From Ailanthus altissimus (taxonomy: Eukaryota > Streptophyta > Magnoliopsida > Sapindales > Simaroubaceae): a DNA stretch of 64,000 bases. A model generated the notes under the pieces. It was not told where the DNA came from. It did no database searches and saw only the letters and a list, made by a program, of their open reading frames with translations. Below, one piece after another: positions 48,681-60,138 of this stretch; position 1 is the stretch's first letter, and every line of letters starts with the position of its first letter. The position numbers and the translations under genes were made by a program. The DNA lies in the NCBI GenBank assembly GCA_946807835.1, contig OX327693.1, positions 4,667,501 to 4,731,500 on the forward strand. The letters are read 5' to 3'.

Positions 48681-50206
48681 TGTCAGAACTAGGCCTAAGG
48701 ATATATTTCCAATAAAGAAACTTGCTCGGTTGCTTAGACCAAGTCCAGTCTAAGACACTTGTATATCACCCTTGCACCTTCTCGACCAAGCCGCCCAGGA
48801 TCAGGAAAGGCCATGACTAAGATGAACAAAGAAACCGGCTCGATATGAGCACTAGGCCAACCACATGCCAAATAGCTTATACATTCCGACTAGGTACCAT
48901 TGCAGGAACAGAAACAAGACTTAACAAGCAATGATGAAGTATGGAGACTAACTCGATAGGAGACACTGAACCACTGTGGCAGCAGAAAGAATAGTCAGAT
49001 CACTACTGGGCCGAATAAAAAAGTAACCAAACTTATTACAGAAATGAGTTTAAAGAAGAAACAAGTGTTATAAAGGAAATAGAGTTATAAGGAAAGAAGA
49101 TCTGCAATATCTTTAAGAAAGAATTCCTCAAATCACGACAAGAGATCAAGATAATAAAAAATTAGCAAGACTTACCCAACTCAACCACAACACCGTGAAG
49201 ATAAGCACAAAAAATATTCATTGAAGATCTATGCTATAAATAGTTTAAAAAAATCACAACAAAAAAAAAAGAATTCTTTTGGTACAAAATTCTGAGTTTC
49301 AATTTTTAGCACCTTCTTGCAAAAGTTTACCTTCTGCGACCTTTTATTATTGTTCTCCCAACCTCACTTAAAATGGCATTTTCTAACTTAAGCATCGGAG
49401 AGTCTTTCCCGAAACCCACCCCGACGAGATCTTAATGATAGTTTCGAGTATATTACAAGTATCCTACCATCACTAGCAAGGAAATAATTCAAATTCCTAC
49501 CTTCAGGCCCAATAAAGATAAAGTCTAACGTGCTGATTCTTGCAACCAAATAAATTCAAAGCTCTTTGGAAACTTTTTTTTTTATCAACAGGTTTTTGCG
49601 CCGTCTGTAGGAATTAGGACGAAAAACTTTGTCCAAAAAAATATTCCATCACCCAAACACAATCAACATTGCAAAACAATCATCTACTAGCCGAAATTTA
49701 GTTGCAGGAGAACGAGATTTAAACCTAGATAAGAGTGTAGGCCATAAAAACCAACCCACACATCAACTGAAAAGCTCATTACCTACCAAAATCCTGCAAG
49801 AACTAAAAATGGTGAGGGAAGAAAGAGGAGAATTAAGATAACTCATAGTTGAGTTGATCAGAAACAGAGGAAAAGGAGGAAAATTATTTGGTACGAAATT
49901 CTGAGTTCCAGTTTTCAGCATCTTTATGCAAAAAGCTCACTTTTTGTGACCTTTTGTTATTGTTCTCCCAATCTCACTTAAAACAACCTTTTCTAATTTA
50001 AGTATCGAAGATTTTTCGTCAAAACTCACCTCAACGAGGTCTTAACAATAGTTTCAAGTATTTTACAAATATCCTACCGTCATTAATAAAGGAAGAATTT
50101 AGATTCCAACCTTCAAGCCCAGTAAAGACGAAGTCCAACGTATTGATTCTCACAACTAAATAAATTCAAAGCTCGTTGACTTTAAAAACCATTTTTTTGG
50201 TCAACA
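48681..50206 (+). mobile_element. Internally deleted LTR element with GCGCCGTCTGT primer-binding region
   Basis: The 5' LTR is 48681-49590 (910 bp, TGTCAGAACT...TATCAACA). It is followed by GGTTTTTGCGCCGTCTGTAG, close to the GGCGCCGTCTGT leader found beside many plant Ty3/gypsy LTRs. A second, partial LTR copy (about 49887-50206, ending GGTCAACA) starts in the middle of the LTR at TTGGTACGAAATTCTGAG. Only about 295 bp lie between, with no retroviral-type domain, so the coding region and the start of the 3' LTR have been deleted. No target duplication was found. Confidence 0.7.
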
Positions 50207-50211
50207 ATAAT

Positions 50212-53150
50212 TGTCACGCCCCAAACCTAAAAGATCCGACACACGACATCACTTACTTCATTCAATAATGTGCACACATAAATAATATTACAAAAATTTC
50301 AAACTTTAATTCAACATAGGAATCCTTAGCAAGTTACTAGTAAGTTCAACACTAAAATCAACTCATAACCTAGCATATAAACATAAACTTCTATTGACAA
50401 TATTTAAACATTCATTTCAATTTCTTTCAGAATTATAACAATTGAATTATGACTGGGACAATTAGTAAATCGGAGATACGCAGAGTTTTCTCAGAGATTA
50501 ACACTCTATTACGTCACTAGTAGCAACTTTGTTACCAGAAGCCCATAATATATTCATTGCAAATTCTTACTTAAAATCAACCAATAACCACACGTGGTGA
50601 CTTAAATCAAATCCAACCACACACAATAAAATAATACATAAGTATTTATTCAATAGGGTCAAATTAAATATCATATCCCACGTGTCCCCAAATGAAACAC
50701 TCAACAACCTAGAAACTTAAGGAACCCAAAGAATGATAGTTGCCAAATTCGCTAAGCACACATATACCTTATTTACCTGAAATCACCATAAACTATAATG
50801 AGTATAAAACTCAGTAAGCATACTAGTTTTTCATATATTAAATACAAATACATATATGTACACAATGCATATGTATGATATGCTGTGATAAATCAAAATC
50901 ATAATCTTATCAAATCACATGTCAGGTAAGCGCTTACACATTCTTTCAAAATATATAATAAGAATACCATCACTCAACTACTACTTAGTAGGACTTACAT
51001 ATCATATAATGAGCCAAATGTCACTCGTAGGTGACATACCGTATGAGAGGAATAGTATAAATGAGGCTTTAAATTACACATATATAATGCTCATGCCCGA
51101 AGGTAAAAGCCAAACCCTCACCCTGATCATCAGTGAGTCTTTTCACATGCACCAATACGCCACCACACGAATGTAATGACTCACTCTTCTTTTAGGTACC
51201 AATAGGATCCTCCCTACATACGGAACATATAACATATACCAATTCCGAAGGAAATGCCACACATAAAGGCTCCACAAATCACATAAAATGCTTACTAAGT
51301 CAACAGTGAGTTCAAGTACCCTCAAAATATAAAAGATTTCTCATTGACATATTACACTTCAAAAGCTTTCTTTGTTAAACACATCTTATTTTGAAAGCTC
51401 ACTTTCAAAAACACATGTATGTCCATGCTCAATGTTAATACTTATATTCATAAACATATGTCTTTCACATTTCATATCAAATATACTTTAGTATAACATA
51501 AACATATTTCTAAGTACATTTACAAAATCATACATAAATAATTACTATGCTTATTGTGATTTCAGTAAAAGGTATAGTATACTTACCTCTTAGCACTTTC
51601 GGATACAAGCCTTAATTCTCTTTAACCTATCAATGGAGATTAATCCTTTCATAAGCCTCACAATTCACACAAAACACTTTATATAGCTTATAAAATTATA
51701 CATATTGCACTTATCACATCAAATTGGTCTAATTACTAAGTTTCTCAAAACCTGTCATTCTGACCACTTACACTTAACACAATTTTTTTATATATCAAAT
51801 GATATCCAATTACTCCAAAATCAGAATACATCATAATTCCTACACAATCCATTCCATAAACACCATCAAATCTAAACTATTATCCTGACAGGATTAAGAT
51901 ATTTACTGAACAGTATTCAATATCCTAATTTTATAAAATCATATACTAACTCAAAAATTATAAAACTATCATAGAAATACTCTTGACACATATCTAAATC
52001 CATGATAAATATTTTACTTCAAAATCATTGCCAAAAGTATTTTAAAACTATTTTATTCTATAACTTTAAAAATCTGTTAATCAAATACTGCAATGAGCTG
52101 ACACTCTTTAGAAAATCATAACAATTTAACCACATTAATTTAAATTTTCAATTCTGAGTATATCATATTAGACATATAAACTTATCATATTCTATAAATT
52201 TGTAATTTTTGAAGATCATTAAGCAGATCAAAAATTATTTGTCGTTGTATCATACTGTTAACACAGGAAATTTTTAGAATTTCAGGGTCATTTTGGTAAA
52301 TTCTATTTCTAGAATTTTCAATCGATTTAAAGTCTCAAATAATTTTAAACATGTCTAATTTCATATACTCAAAATTCAAAACCAGAATTGAATCACAATA
52401 ATTTATAAAATTCCTAGATCAAGAGACTATCAAATAGAAATTCTACAATTCATCATGATTTATCAATTCTGAGTATAAATTCTCAATCGAATCACAACCA
52501 CATTGATCTAAATTCTCAATTCTGATTATATCATATTAGACATATAAAATTATCATATTCCATAAATTTGTAATTTTTGAAAATCATTAAGCAGATCAAA
52601 AATTGTTTGTCGCTGTATCATACTGTTAACACAGAAAAATTTTAGAATTTCAGGGTCATTTCGGTAAATTCACTACAAATTCAATTTCTGGAATTTTCAA
52701 TCGATTCAAAGTCTCAAATGATTCTAAACATATTTAATTTCATATACTCAAAATTCAAAACTAGAATCGAATCACAACAATTTATAAAATTCCTGGATCA
52801 AGAGACTATCAAGTAGAAATTATGCAATTCATCATGATTTATCAAGCTATCTATATAGATCATCATCAATTCTCACAATATCTTACGAAATACACATCAA
52901 ATCCTCAATTGTACATATTTTCAGAAATCAAAACTTAAAGAAATTAACTAATTTAACACCAAGAAATTAAGAAAGGGTTATAATATACCTCTTAAAGCTT
53001 AAATTTCAACTTTCTTCTTCTTCTCTTTCTCTCCCCTTTCTTTCTCTCTTTTCTCACTCTAAAAGAGGTAGCTCAACCAAAAAGAGTGAATTAGGGTTTT
53101 AAAAGTGTATTTTTATACTAAAAGACTAATTTTTAGTATTTACAAATTTG
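50212..53150. mobile_element. Unclassified repeat starting TGTCACGCCCC, non-coding
   Basis: The TGTCACGCCCCAAACC start is typical of plant LTR ends. The block has a distinct, moderately AT-rich composition, ends near a CT-rich tract (52995-53065), has no coding domain on either strand, and contains a 368-bp tandem duplication. The right end and a partner LTR could not be located, so the class is uncertain. Confidence 0.4.
52133..52850. repeat. 368-bp tandem duplication
   Basis: Copy 1 (52133-52500) and copy 2 (52501-about 52850) align along their length, for example TATCATATTAGACATATAAA and GTATCATACTGTTAACACAG in both, with scattered substitutions and one short insertion in copy 2 (CACTACAAATTC). 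Confidence 0.92.
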
Positions 53151-54175
53151 CCCCCAAAACTTTCAAAGTATTACAATTTGGTCCCTAAAATAAATCTAAA
53201 ATCTTGCAAATAAACCCAATACTAATAGTATGTCCTTAACCTATATAAACACTACTAATAACAATACATAAATTAAGTATCACCCACATATAAATAAAAT
53301 ATATATATTTATACATATATAAATATGTATTCTTTTCGATGTTAGATAAGTAGTTACTACAATAATATTGTTCTATTTAACTATAAAATAAAAGTTTAAA
53401 ATTGCACCTTTAGTTTTTCGTTCCACCATTCATCACTAGCATCAATTATTTGCTTCACAAGATCCCATCCTAGGCTAGTTTCATTTCTCACAAGATTTGT
53501 TTAAATTTACAATTCTTTTTTTTTTTTTGGAGAATTCTACTTATTACTTTTGGTTATAATTTTACTCATCATAGCAGTAAACTTAAATACAAGGTTTTTC
53601 CATCCAATTTCGTTAAAGTGACCATTTGGTCAATTGTCAGCCAATATTTTATGAACACAAATCTTAACAAAAGCATTAAAGATTGCATCATTCTAATCAA
53701 ATTTTAATTTTTTTTTATAGATGAAAACACAAATCTTAACAAAGGCATCAAAGGTTGCATCATTCCAATCAACTTTTAATTTTTTTTAAAGATTTTCATC
53801 TATAATAATTTCTATTCTAACAAAAGATTCAATATATTAAAAGTGTAAAACTATCAAATAACATAAAAAAAAAATCCTCTTCATTTCACACCAATTCAAA
53901 TAAACTCTCTAAAATCAACATACCCGAGTCGCATCCACATAACATCAAAACCTAAATCTTATCTTTTATAACCACCCACTATAAAATTAAAAAAAAAACC
54001 TAATAACCAATTAAGATATACAAAATTAAAAACTAGCTAATATATTAAAGAGGCGGAGAAAAGAGCTCACTTTTCCTTATTTTCTCAATTGAGTAAATGT
54101 TTCAGAGAGGATACTACCTTGTGTATTTGATGAACAAACCTCTCAAGCACCTATTCAAAATATTTAAATAAATAA
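53151..54175. other. AT-rich intergenic DNA
   Basis: No gene was recognised. A short repeated phrase (AAATCTTAACAAAAGCATTAAAGATTGCATCATTC near 53660 and its variant near 53730) marks a local duplication of about 75 bp. Confidence 0.45.
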
Positions 54176-54930
54176 ATAATTAGAAGATTGTTGAAGCAGA
54201 AGCACACAAACAAGTAAAATCACCCGAACAATATATGCAGAACAAGTTAATTAAGAAATAAAGAAAGAAGGGGTAGAAGAAGAACACATAAAGAATTACG
54301 TGGTTCAGCAATTTACCTACGTCTACGACAGATCAAGATCACACTCTTCTCTTATAATAAATCACAAGGCAAACACAAAGTATGCCTATTACAAGAAAGA
54401 TCATAAAGAAAACTCTCTCTTTTCACTTTAGGGATTTTCTCTCACAAAAAACCATAAAGATTGTTAATGATCACTTAGATTTCTCAACCTTGATCACAAA
54501 GCTCTCTTGTTGATCACAAACATATATTTACAAGCCAATTAATAGCCTTTATATAGGTTTTGGGACGACCTAAGTTTACCCTAAACATGTAAGAGTCGTA
54601 TTAGGAAATTTTGAAGTAAGTGAGAGATGAAATAAGAAAGTTTTCTTATTTTGGGATACTGTTCCCATCTCTAACGCCGCAGCGCTGAGATCTCACCGCC
54701 GCAGCGTTGGCACGCTCATTTGAGCGCTGCGGCGCTCGTCGCCTGGCACCGCGACGCTCAATTACTGGATTGGGCGCTTCGGCGCCCACACCTGGTCGCA
54801 GCGGCACTGGCGCCTAGTGCGCCCTTCTTCGTTTTCTGCCTCCTTTCACGTCTATCTTCAATCCGTGCACATCCTATACACTTGACTTACTCTCCAAATT
54901 ATATCCCGATAATTTTTAATTAATATTCTC
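54176..54930 (-). mobile_element. Copia-type LTR fragment with a GC-rich palindromic block
   Basis: Related to 58070-58700 and more distantly to 39600-39970 through TTACGTGGTTCAGCAATTTACCTAC, CACAAAGTATGCCTATTACAAGA and a minus-strand TATA box CCTATATAAAGG (near 54557-54546). A GC-rich segment at about 54673-54830 stands out from the AT-rich surroundings. LTR ends are not fixed. The small + strand ORF at 54720-54923 is probably incidental. Confidence 0.55.
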
Positions 54931-57900
54931 GTAAAGACAATGATCAAATGCTTTCATTTTCAATTAAATAAAAAAAGAACAAAATCTATAATAAAAAAAT
55001 GGTGGAAACTTAATCTTGTTATCAACGATGGGCTTTTTTTTTTTCTCAAAGCACATAGGATAGTAACAAAAACACGATTTTATTTTCTTCCTCATTATCA
55101 ACCAAACTATTGAGAAAAATAATTATAACTCTAAACATGTATAAATATAAATTATCAAGAAGTTAAGTAAAATTAATATATAATAATAAAAAATTAAAAT
55201 AAATCATTGTATTCATTGTAAAAATTAAAACTAAAATAAAATATAACTTAGATATGGCAAAACAAAATTTGAGATAGAGACATGTAGAGATAAGATGGTT
55301 GTAGAGATATGGAAGCTATTAACAAAATATAAAAAAAATATATTAGTTGGTAGGTTTTTTTTTTTAAGGATATATAATAGAATTAAAAAAATATTATTAG
55401 TATATATGTATTAATACACAAATTTTTTTTTCTTTAAAAGCTCAAATTTTGAGCTTTTACAAATAAAACAAAATAACTTTTTTAATTTCTAAAATCTATT
55501 CTCTTATTATAACCAAACATCATCAAAAATAAAATAAAAAATTTGACATTAAAAAAATTCTTTTAGCCAGTAGAGAAATCCAACAAAATAAGCAGTTAGA
55601 ATTTAATTATACTAGAATTCTAATGTCAATTAAAGGTCCAAATCACAATAATACTTATTTTAGAAGGTAAAAATTATAAAAATTTATTATTGAGTTAAAA
55701 TTTAATTATATAAGAGTCATAATGCTAGATTTGAAACTTTGGAGGACAAATCATAAAAAATATTTATTTTGAAAGATAAAAATGATAAAAATTCATTATT
55801 AAATTTAAAAAAATTTAAGGCTTGGAGGCATAGTTGATGGCCGTCCACACCCTAGAGAAGCTTTGCCGTCATTGTTTTAGTGTAAATATTCTTTTAAAAT
55901 GCAGATAAAATTTAAATAATAGAATATAAACTTAAATAATATTGTGTAATTTAAAAATAGTATAAAAATAATCTTCTTTTTTAATTATACAATTTTATTT
56001 TATGTCGTCTTTATTTTTTTTAAAACGTGTAAATACTCATATTTAGGAAATTTGTTAATGTAAATAATAAATATGAGTTAGATTCTGTATCACTGTATTT
56101 TAACCCAATTTTTATACACTTTGACTAATAAATTTTTAATATTGAGATTAAATTTAAAGTGTATAATAACTATAGCATATTAATTATACATATTTAAATT
56201 AATTATCGAAAACGCATAAATCCAGTGGTCTAAATTTTATGTAAAAAAATTTATTTAATAAAAAAAAAACGACACCTAGCCTCAATAAATATGTCAATAC
56301 GTTCTGAGATTAAGAAGTTAATAGAACAAAAAATTTGGTTGAGTTGTTAACCCTTTCTTAACAGAGAATCAAACCATTCATTGGTTTTAACTCAATTCCC
56401 CAGATTGATTCTCTTAAAATATTGAAGTTTGAAATGCCGTCTCTTCAACAGTGATGTCATTGAAAGAGACACACACGTATATAGATGAGAGGAAATGATT
56501 TAATAGGCCACGTATTTTAGTATATAATATATAAAATTATCATGTAATATTATTTAATTAAATTCATAATTTTTATATAATTTATAATATATTTCATATT
56601 AAAGTGTTTAATATATAATAAATTAGGTAATTTATTAAATATATTATAAATTTGACATAATGCAAAATCACATTCAAATTGTATTTCTGTGATAATTAAT
56701 TAATCAACACGTAAATTGTGAACTTAATTCTAATCTCATCTATAATGTTTAGATTTAACAATTAAATAGATACTATTTTTAGATTTTATGTACCCATTTT
56801 TTACTTTTATAAATTTATTTTTAAATTTTATGTAATTATTATTTATCTAAAATATATATACTTAATTAAAAGAGATCAAACCTTATAAATTATCTTAAAT
56901 TTATTTTTACGATTAATATGAGATGTGATATGCCTGTATTAGAATATATTGGTCAGGAGTAATATATAATGGCAATGCATGTGATTGAATCAAAAGCTCC
57001 AAAAATTATTATTATTTTCCTTCTTTGTTCTATTAATTGAACATATGTATAGCTATTTACGTATTATGAATTTAAGTTGTGCATAAAGGTAAAAACATTA
57101 TTCCATTTAAATACATGAAAACAAAACAGTAGACATAAAAAAGAATTGGGAATGAGTATTTATCAACTAGACTGTAATAGAAAATTAACACTAAAATTAA
57201 GCATCCCGTTTTAAAAATTACAAGCTGTCAAATGTTGGGCCATTCGGGTCTTATGGGCTTGGATTGTTTTGTGTACAAGCTGAATCCCACTCGGCTCGCT
57301 AATGGATTGGGTTGCGCCCTTGATTTATATTCTGCAAATTCAATGGGTAGCAGTAGACAATTATGTAATTAAAATTAAGATTGAAATCTTGATAATTAAA
57401 TGAGTGTCAATTTAATTGGATGTATTAAAATTATAATAATGCAATTCTCAATTTTTCTTTAATAGACAAATATTTCTTTTAACACAGAAATTTTAATTTC
57501 AACGACGTATGTTGTTATTCTAATGCTCTGAATATTAATGGAAAGAAACAAATTAATAAATTTATTTATTTTTTAAAAAAAATTAATTAATTTAAATGAG
57601 TTTCAAGGACCAACTTGTAAAAAACATAATAAGCTTGACATAGAATGAGTCGAGCCAGATGGATGGCTGGGCGTAAGAAAATGGGTTCAACCCATGTAAA
57701 CTGTGAGCTCATAAATTTAAAATATATCTCACTCAATGTTCAAATATATGAGTCGACTCCACTCGACCTATTTATTTAACATTTCTACAAACAAACAAGC
57801 AAGAAAGAGCAAAGGCTAAAAATAAAAGGAAAAAAAAATTATACTTTAATCTAAGGCAATTTTAAGAATATAAAATAAATATATATATATATATATAAAC

Positions 57901-58070
57901 TAGGAGGCTATATGAAAATTTGAGGGTAGTTTAGATTGGATTTTGAATGCCCGGAGGTCGAAAGATTGATGTACTAGTACATTATCAACTATATAAAGGT
58001 GAAACTAAAACTTAAAAGGAGAAGAGGTTAAATATTAAAGTTAAAATTTAAATATATAAAAATTTTAATA
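54931..58070. other. AT-rich intergenic DNA
   Basis: No ORF with recognisable similarity, no RNA gene and no clear element boundary were found. Dominated by A/T runs. Confidence 0.5.
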
Positions 58071-58700
58071 TTAAATTAAAAAAATTTATTGAAGTGAAAG
58101 TGATAAATTCAAGTAATATAATATAATAATAAAAAATTAAAAAATCACAAAAGAAAAAGAGTAAGAGAAAGCACACAAAAAATTATGTGATTCAGTAATT
58201 TGTTTATGGTTACGGCGAATCAAGATCTTACTTCTTTTATTAATCAATCACAAAATACTCACAAAGTATACATTTTATAAGAAAAAACTCAAGTCTCACA
58301 AACATACACTCTCAATTGCACTTACAAAAACACAATTGATCTCTTTTATAATTTAAAATTTTTCTCTTTTGTGTTTGTGTGGTAATTATTGTGATCAAGT
58401 CAATATAAAACTTTTATATAGGCTTTGGACGATTTAGAAAAATCCTAAATTGAGTGAGAATAGGTTTAAAGAAGTTCTAACGCATTTAAAACTCAGTGAA
58501 AACTGTTCCCCACACCAGTGCCATGACACTGGCCTTTTGACTCTACAACATTCAATTTTTTAAAACCAATGCCGTGATACTAAGACTTAGGCACTAGACA
58601 CTCCACTCTAAACACCACAGTGGTCAAGTCTTTGCCACCTTTCACATGTTTGCATTTCTTACAGGCTTAACTTAATTTTAAAATCATATTTCAATGATTT
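58070..58700 (-). mobile_element. Second copia-type LTR fragment
   Basis: Diverged relative of the 54.2-54.9 kb fragment: shared AATTATGTGATTCAGTAATTTG, AGATCAAGATC-like and CACAAAGTATAC words, a minus-strand TATA region (CCTATATAAAAG near 58417) and a downstream block with AGTGCCATGACACTGG in the same place as the GC-rich palindromes of the other copy. Confidence 0.5.
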
Positions 58701-59640
58701 TTAACTAATTTTTTTATATTTTTATGATCAAATTATAAATTTATTTATCTTAAAAATAAAAATACATTATTAAATTTAAAAAATTTGGAGCATAGAGCTA
58801 TTCCCCTGCAACTGCACCACTTATTGGGTGATTGGTGTCCAACTACTTGCGATCAAGCTATGGGGTTAGAATTACGTTTAAGAAATAGATTTTGCTCCAA
58901 TAATTTAAATGTAGATTTTTAAGCTGTGTTGTAAGTAAAAAAAAGCAGATACTATTTTGGAAATAGATAACATAAACTCATAGATGATTAATGAAAAGAC
59001 TATACTATACTTTTTAAATTATATTTTAAATTTTAAATTATATATTAAATAATTATTAAATAAAAAAATAATATAATAAATAATTATAAAAATTAATAAT
59101 TTAATAATTATTTAACATCTCATTTAACGTACAAAATTTAAAATTTAACACCTCATTTAACATATAAAATTTAAATTTAAAATATATAATATTATTATTA
59201 AATAAAAAATATCAATAAATATAATTGAAAGAAGAAATTCTAATAATTTCATTTATGATACATAACTCAATGATAAAAAAATTTATGACACATTATTTTT
59301 CATCTTTTTACAATACATTATTATTCATTAAAGCGATCCAAGTTCGAATTCCCGTTCCCCATGTAAAAAAATTAATCTCATTTATTATCTGCCATATCGA
59401 TAAAAGTTGTTGCATCAGCGCATTTTCTGAGCACAGCTTCTCAAATGTGTAAACATTGAGGAAGTCACGACGACAAAGGATTATCCAAGTCCATTATTGG
59501 CTAGTCCCATGTCTTTAATTATCACCAAGTAAAATGCCACAAGTTAAGAAAAAACATAAAATAAAAACAAGAACATAGCCCATTTCTTTGATTATTATCA
59601 TATCGATATATATCATAATTCGAGCATAGCATCACAAATT
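58701..59640. other. AT-rich intergenic DNA, 3' flank of the NLR-NAC gene
   Basis: No gene was recognised. Several short AT repeats occur (TTTAAATTATATTTTAAAT-like near 59015-59180). A poly(A) signal for the NAC exon could lie here but could not be chosen. Confidence 0.4.
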
Positions 59641-60138
59641 TTAGGTTTTATCTTTCAACAGTTGATGACAATAGACAACACAGAGCGTCCATACAGTTAG
59701 CCTCTCGGATTCTTCCTTGTTTTGATTTGCCAGCCGACTCTCAAGAAGCATGTACTCCTTCATGAGCCATCGAGTCCTTGCTGGTTCAGATGTTTGATCG
59801 TTTTTCCTGTAGTAAGCCAGTGACGTCTTCATAGCAACTGGATTTCCGTCCCTATCTTTGATGTAAGACGGCTTCCCCATTGTCTTCCAGAATCCACCCG
59901 TGGCTTGTCTGTTGACATTCCCCCCTTTCATATTCCTATGTGTGAAGAAGTACATTTTGTCATGACCAGATTCACGTGCTAAATTTGCCAGCTCTGAAGG
60001 TTCGTGGTCATAAAGCTCTATGTCTTTGATGAAATGAAAATCTCCTCCATCAGTAAAACCAGACACCTTCCTTATTAAGTAGTGAAACACTAGTTGTTCA
60101 TCGTTTGGATCAAACACCACACCTGGTGGTATGCTTTC
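59641..60138 (-). CDS. NAC domain exon (intact)
   Basis: 498 nt, 165 codons plus stop, about the length of a NAC domain with no transactivation tail. Subdomain A reads PPGVVFDPNDEQLVFHYL, then RKVSG; B reads FIKDIELYDHEPSELANLA; C includes MYFFTHRNMKGGNVNR and ATGGFWKTMGKPSYI; D includes GNPVAMKTSLAYYRKND and RTRWLMKEYML; E reads LTVWTLCVVY. NAC domains are plant-specific DNA-binding and dimerisation modules. The canonical FHPTDEE of subdomain A is here FDPNDEQ, a divergent type shared with the left copy. An ATG at 60225 would add a hydrophobic N-terminus, but the region before TCTCAG is not conserved as protein between arms, and the AG at 60140-60139 gives phase 0, so splicing is preferred. 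Confidence 0.85.
   Translation of the reverse strand, partial: ESIPPGVVFDPNDEQLVFHYLIRKVSGFTDGGDFHFIKDIELYDHEPSELANLARESGHDKMYFFTHRNMKGGNVNRQATGGFWKTMGKPSYIKDRDGNPVAMKTSLAYYRKNDQTSEPARTRWLMKEYMLLESRLANQNKEESERLTVWTLCVVYCHQLLKDKT

Noticed and set aside
49629..49841. ORF of 70 codons between the two LTR copies as a gag
   Set aside because: No zinc knuckle or capsid motif; it is probably a leader fragment of a deleted element.
54720..54923. Ala/Arg-rich ORF of 67 codons
   Set aside because: It arises from the GC-rich palindromic block of an LTR fragment; the related copy at 58.5 kb has no matching protein.
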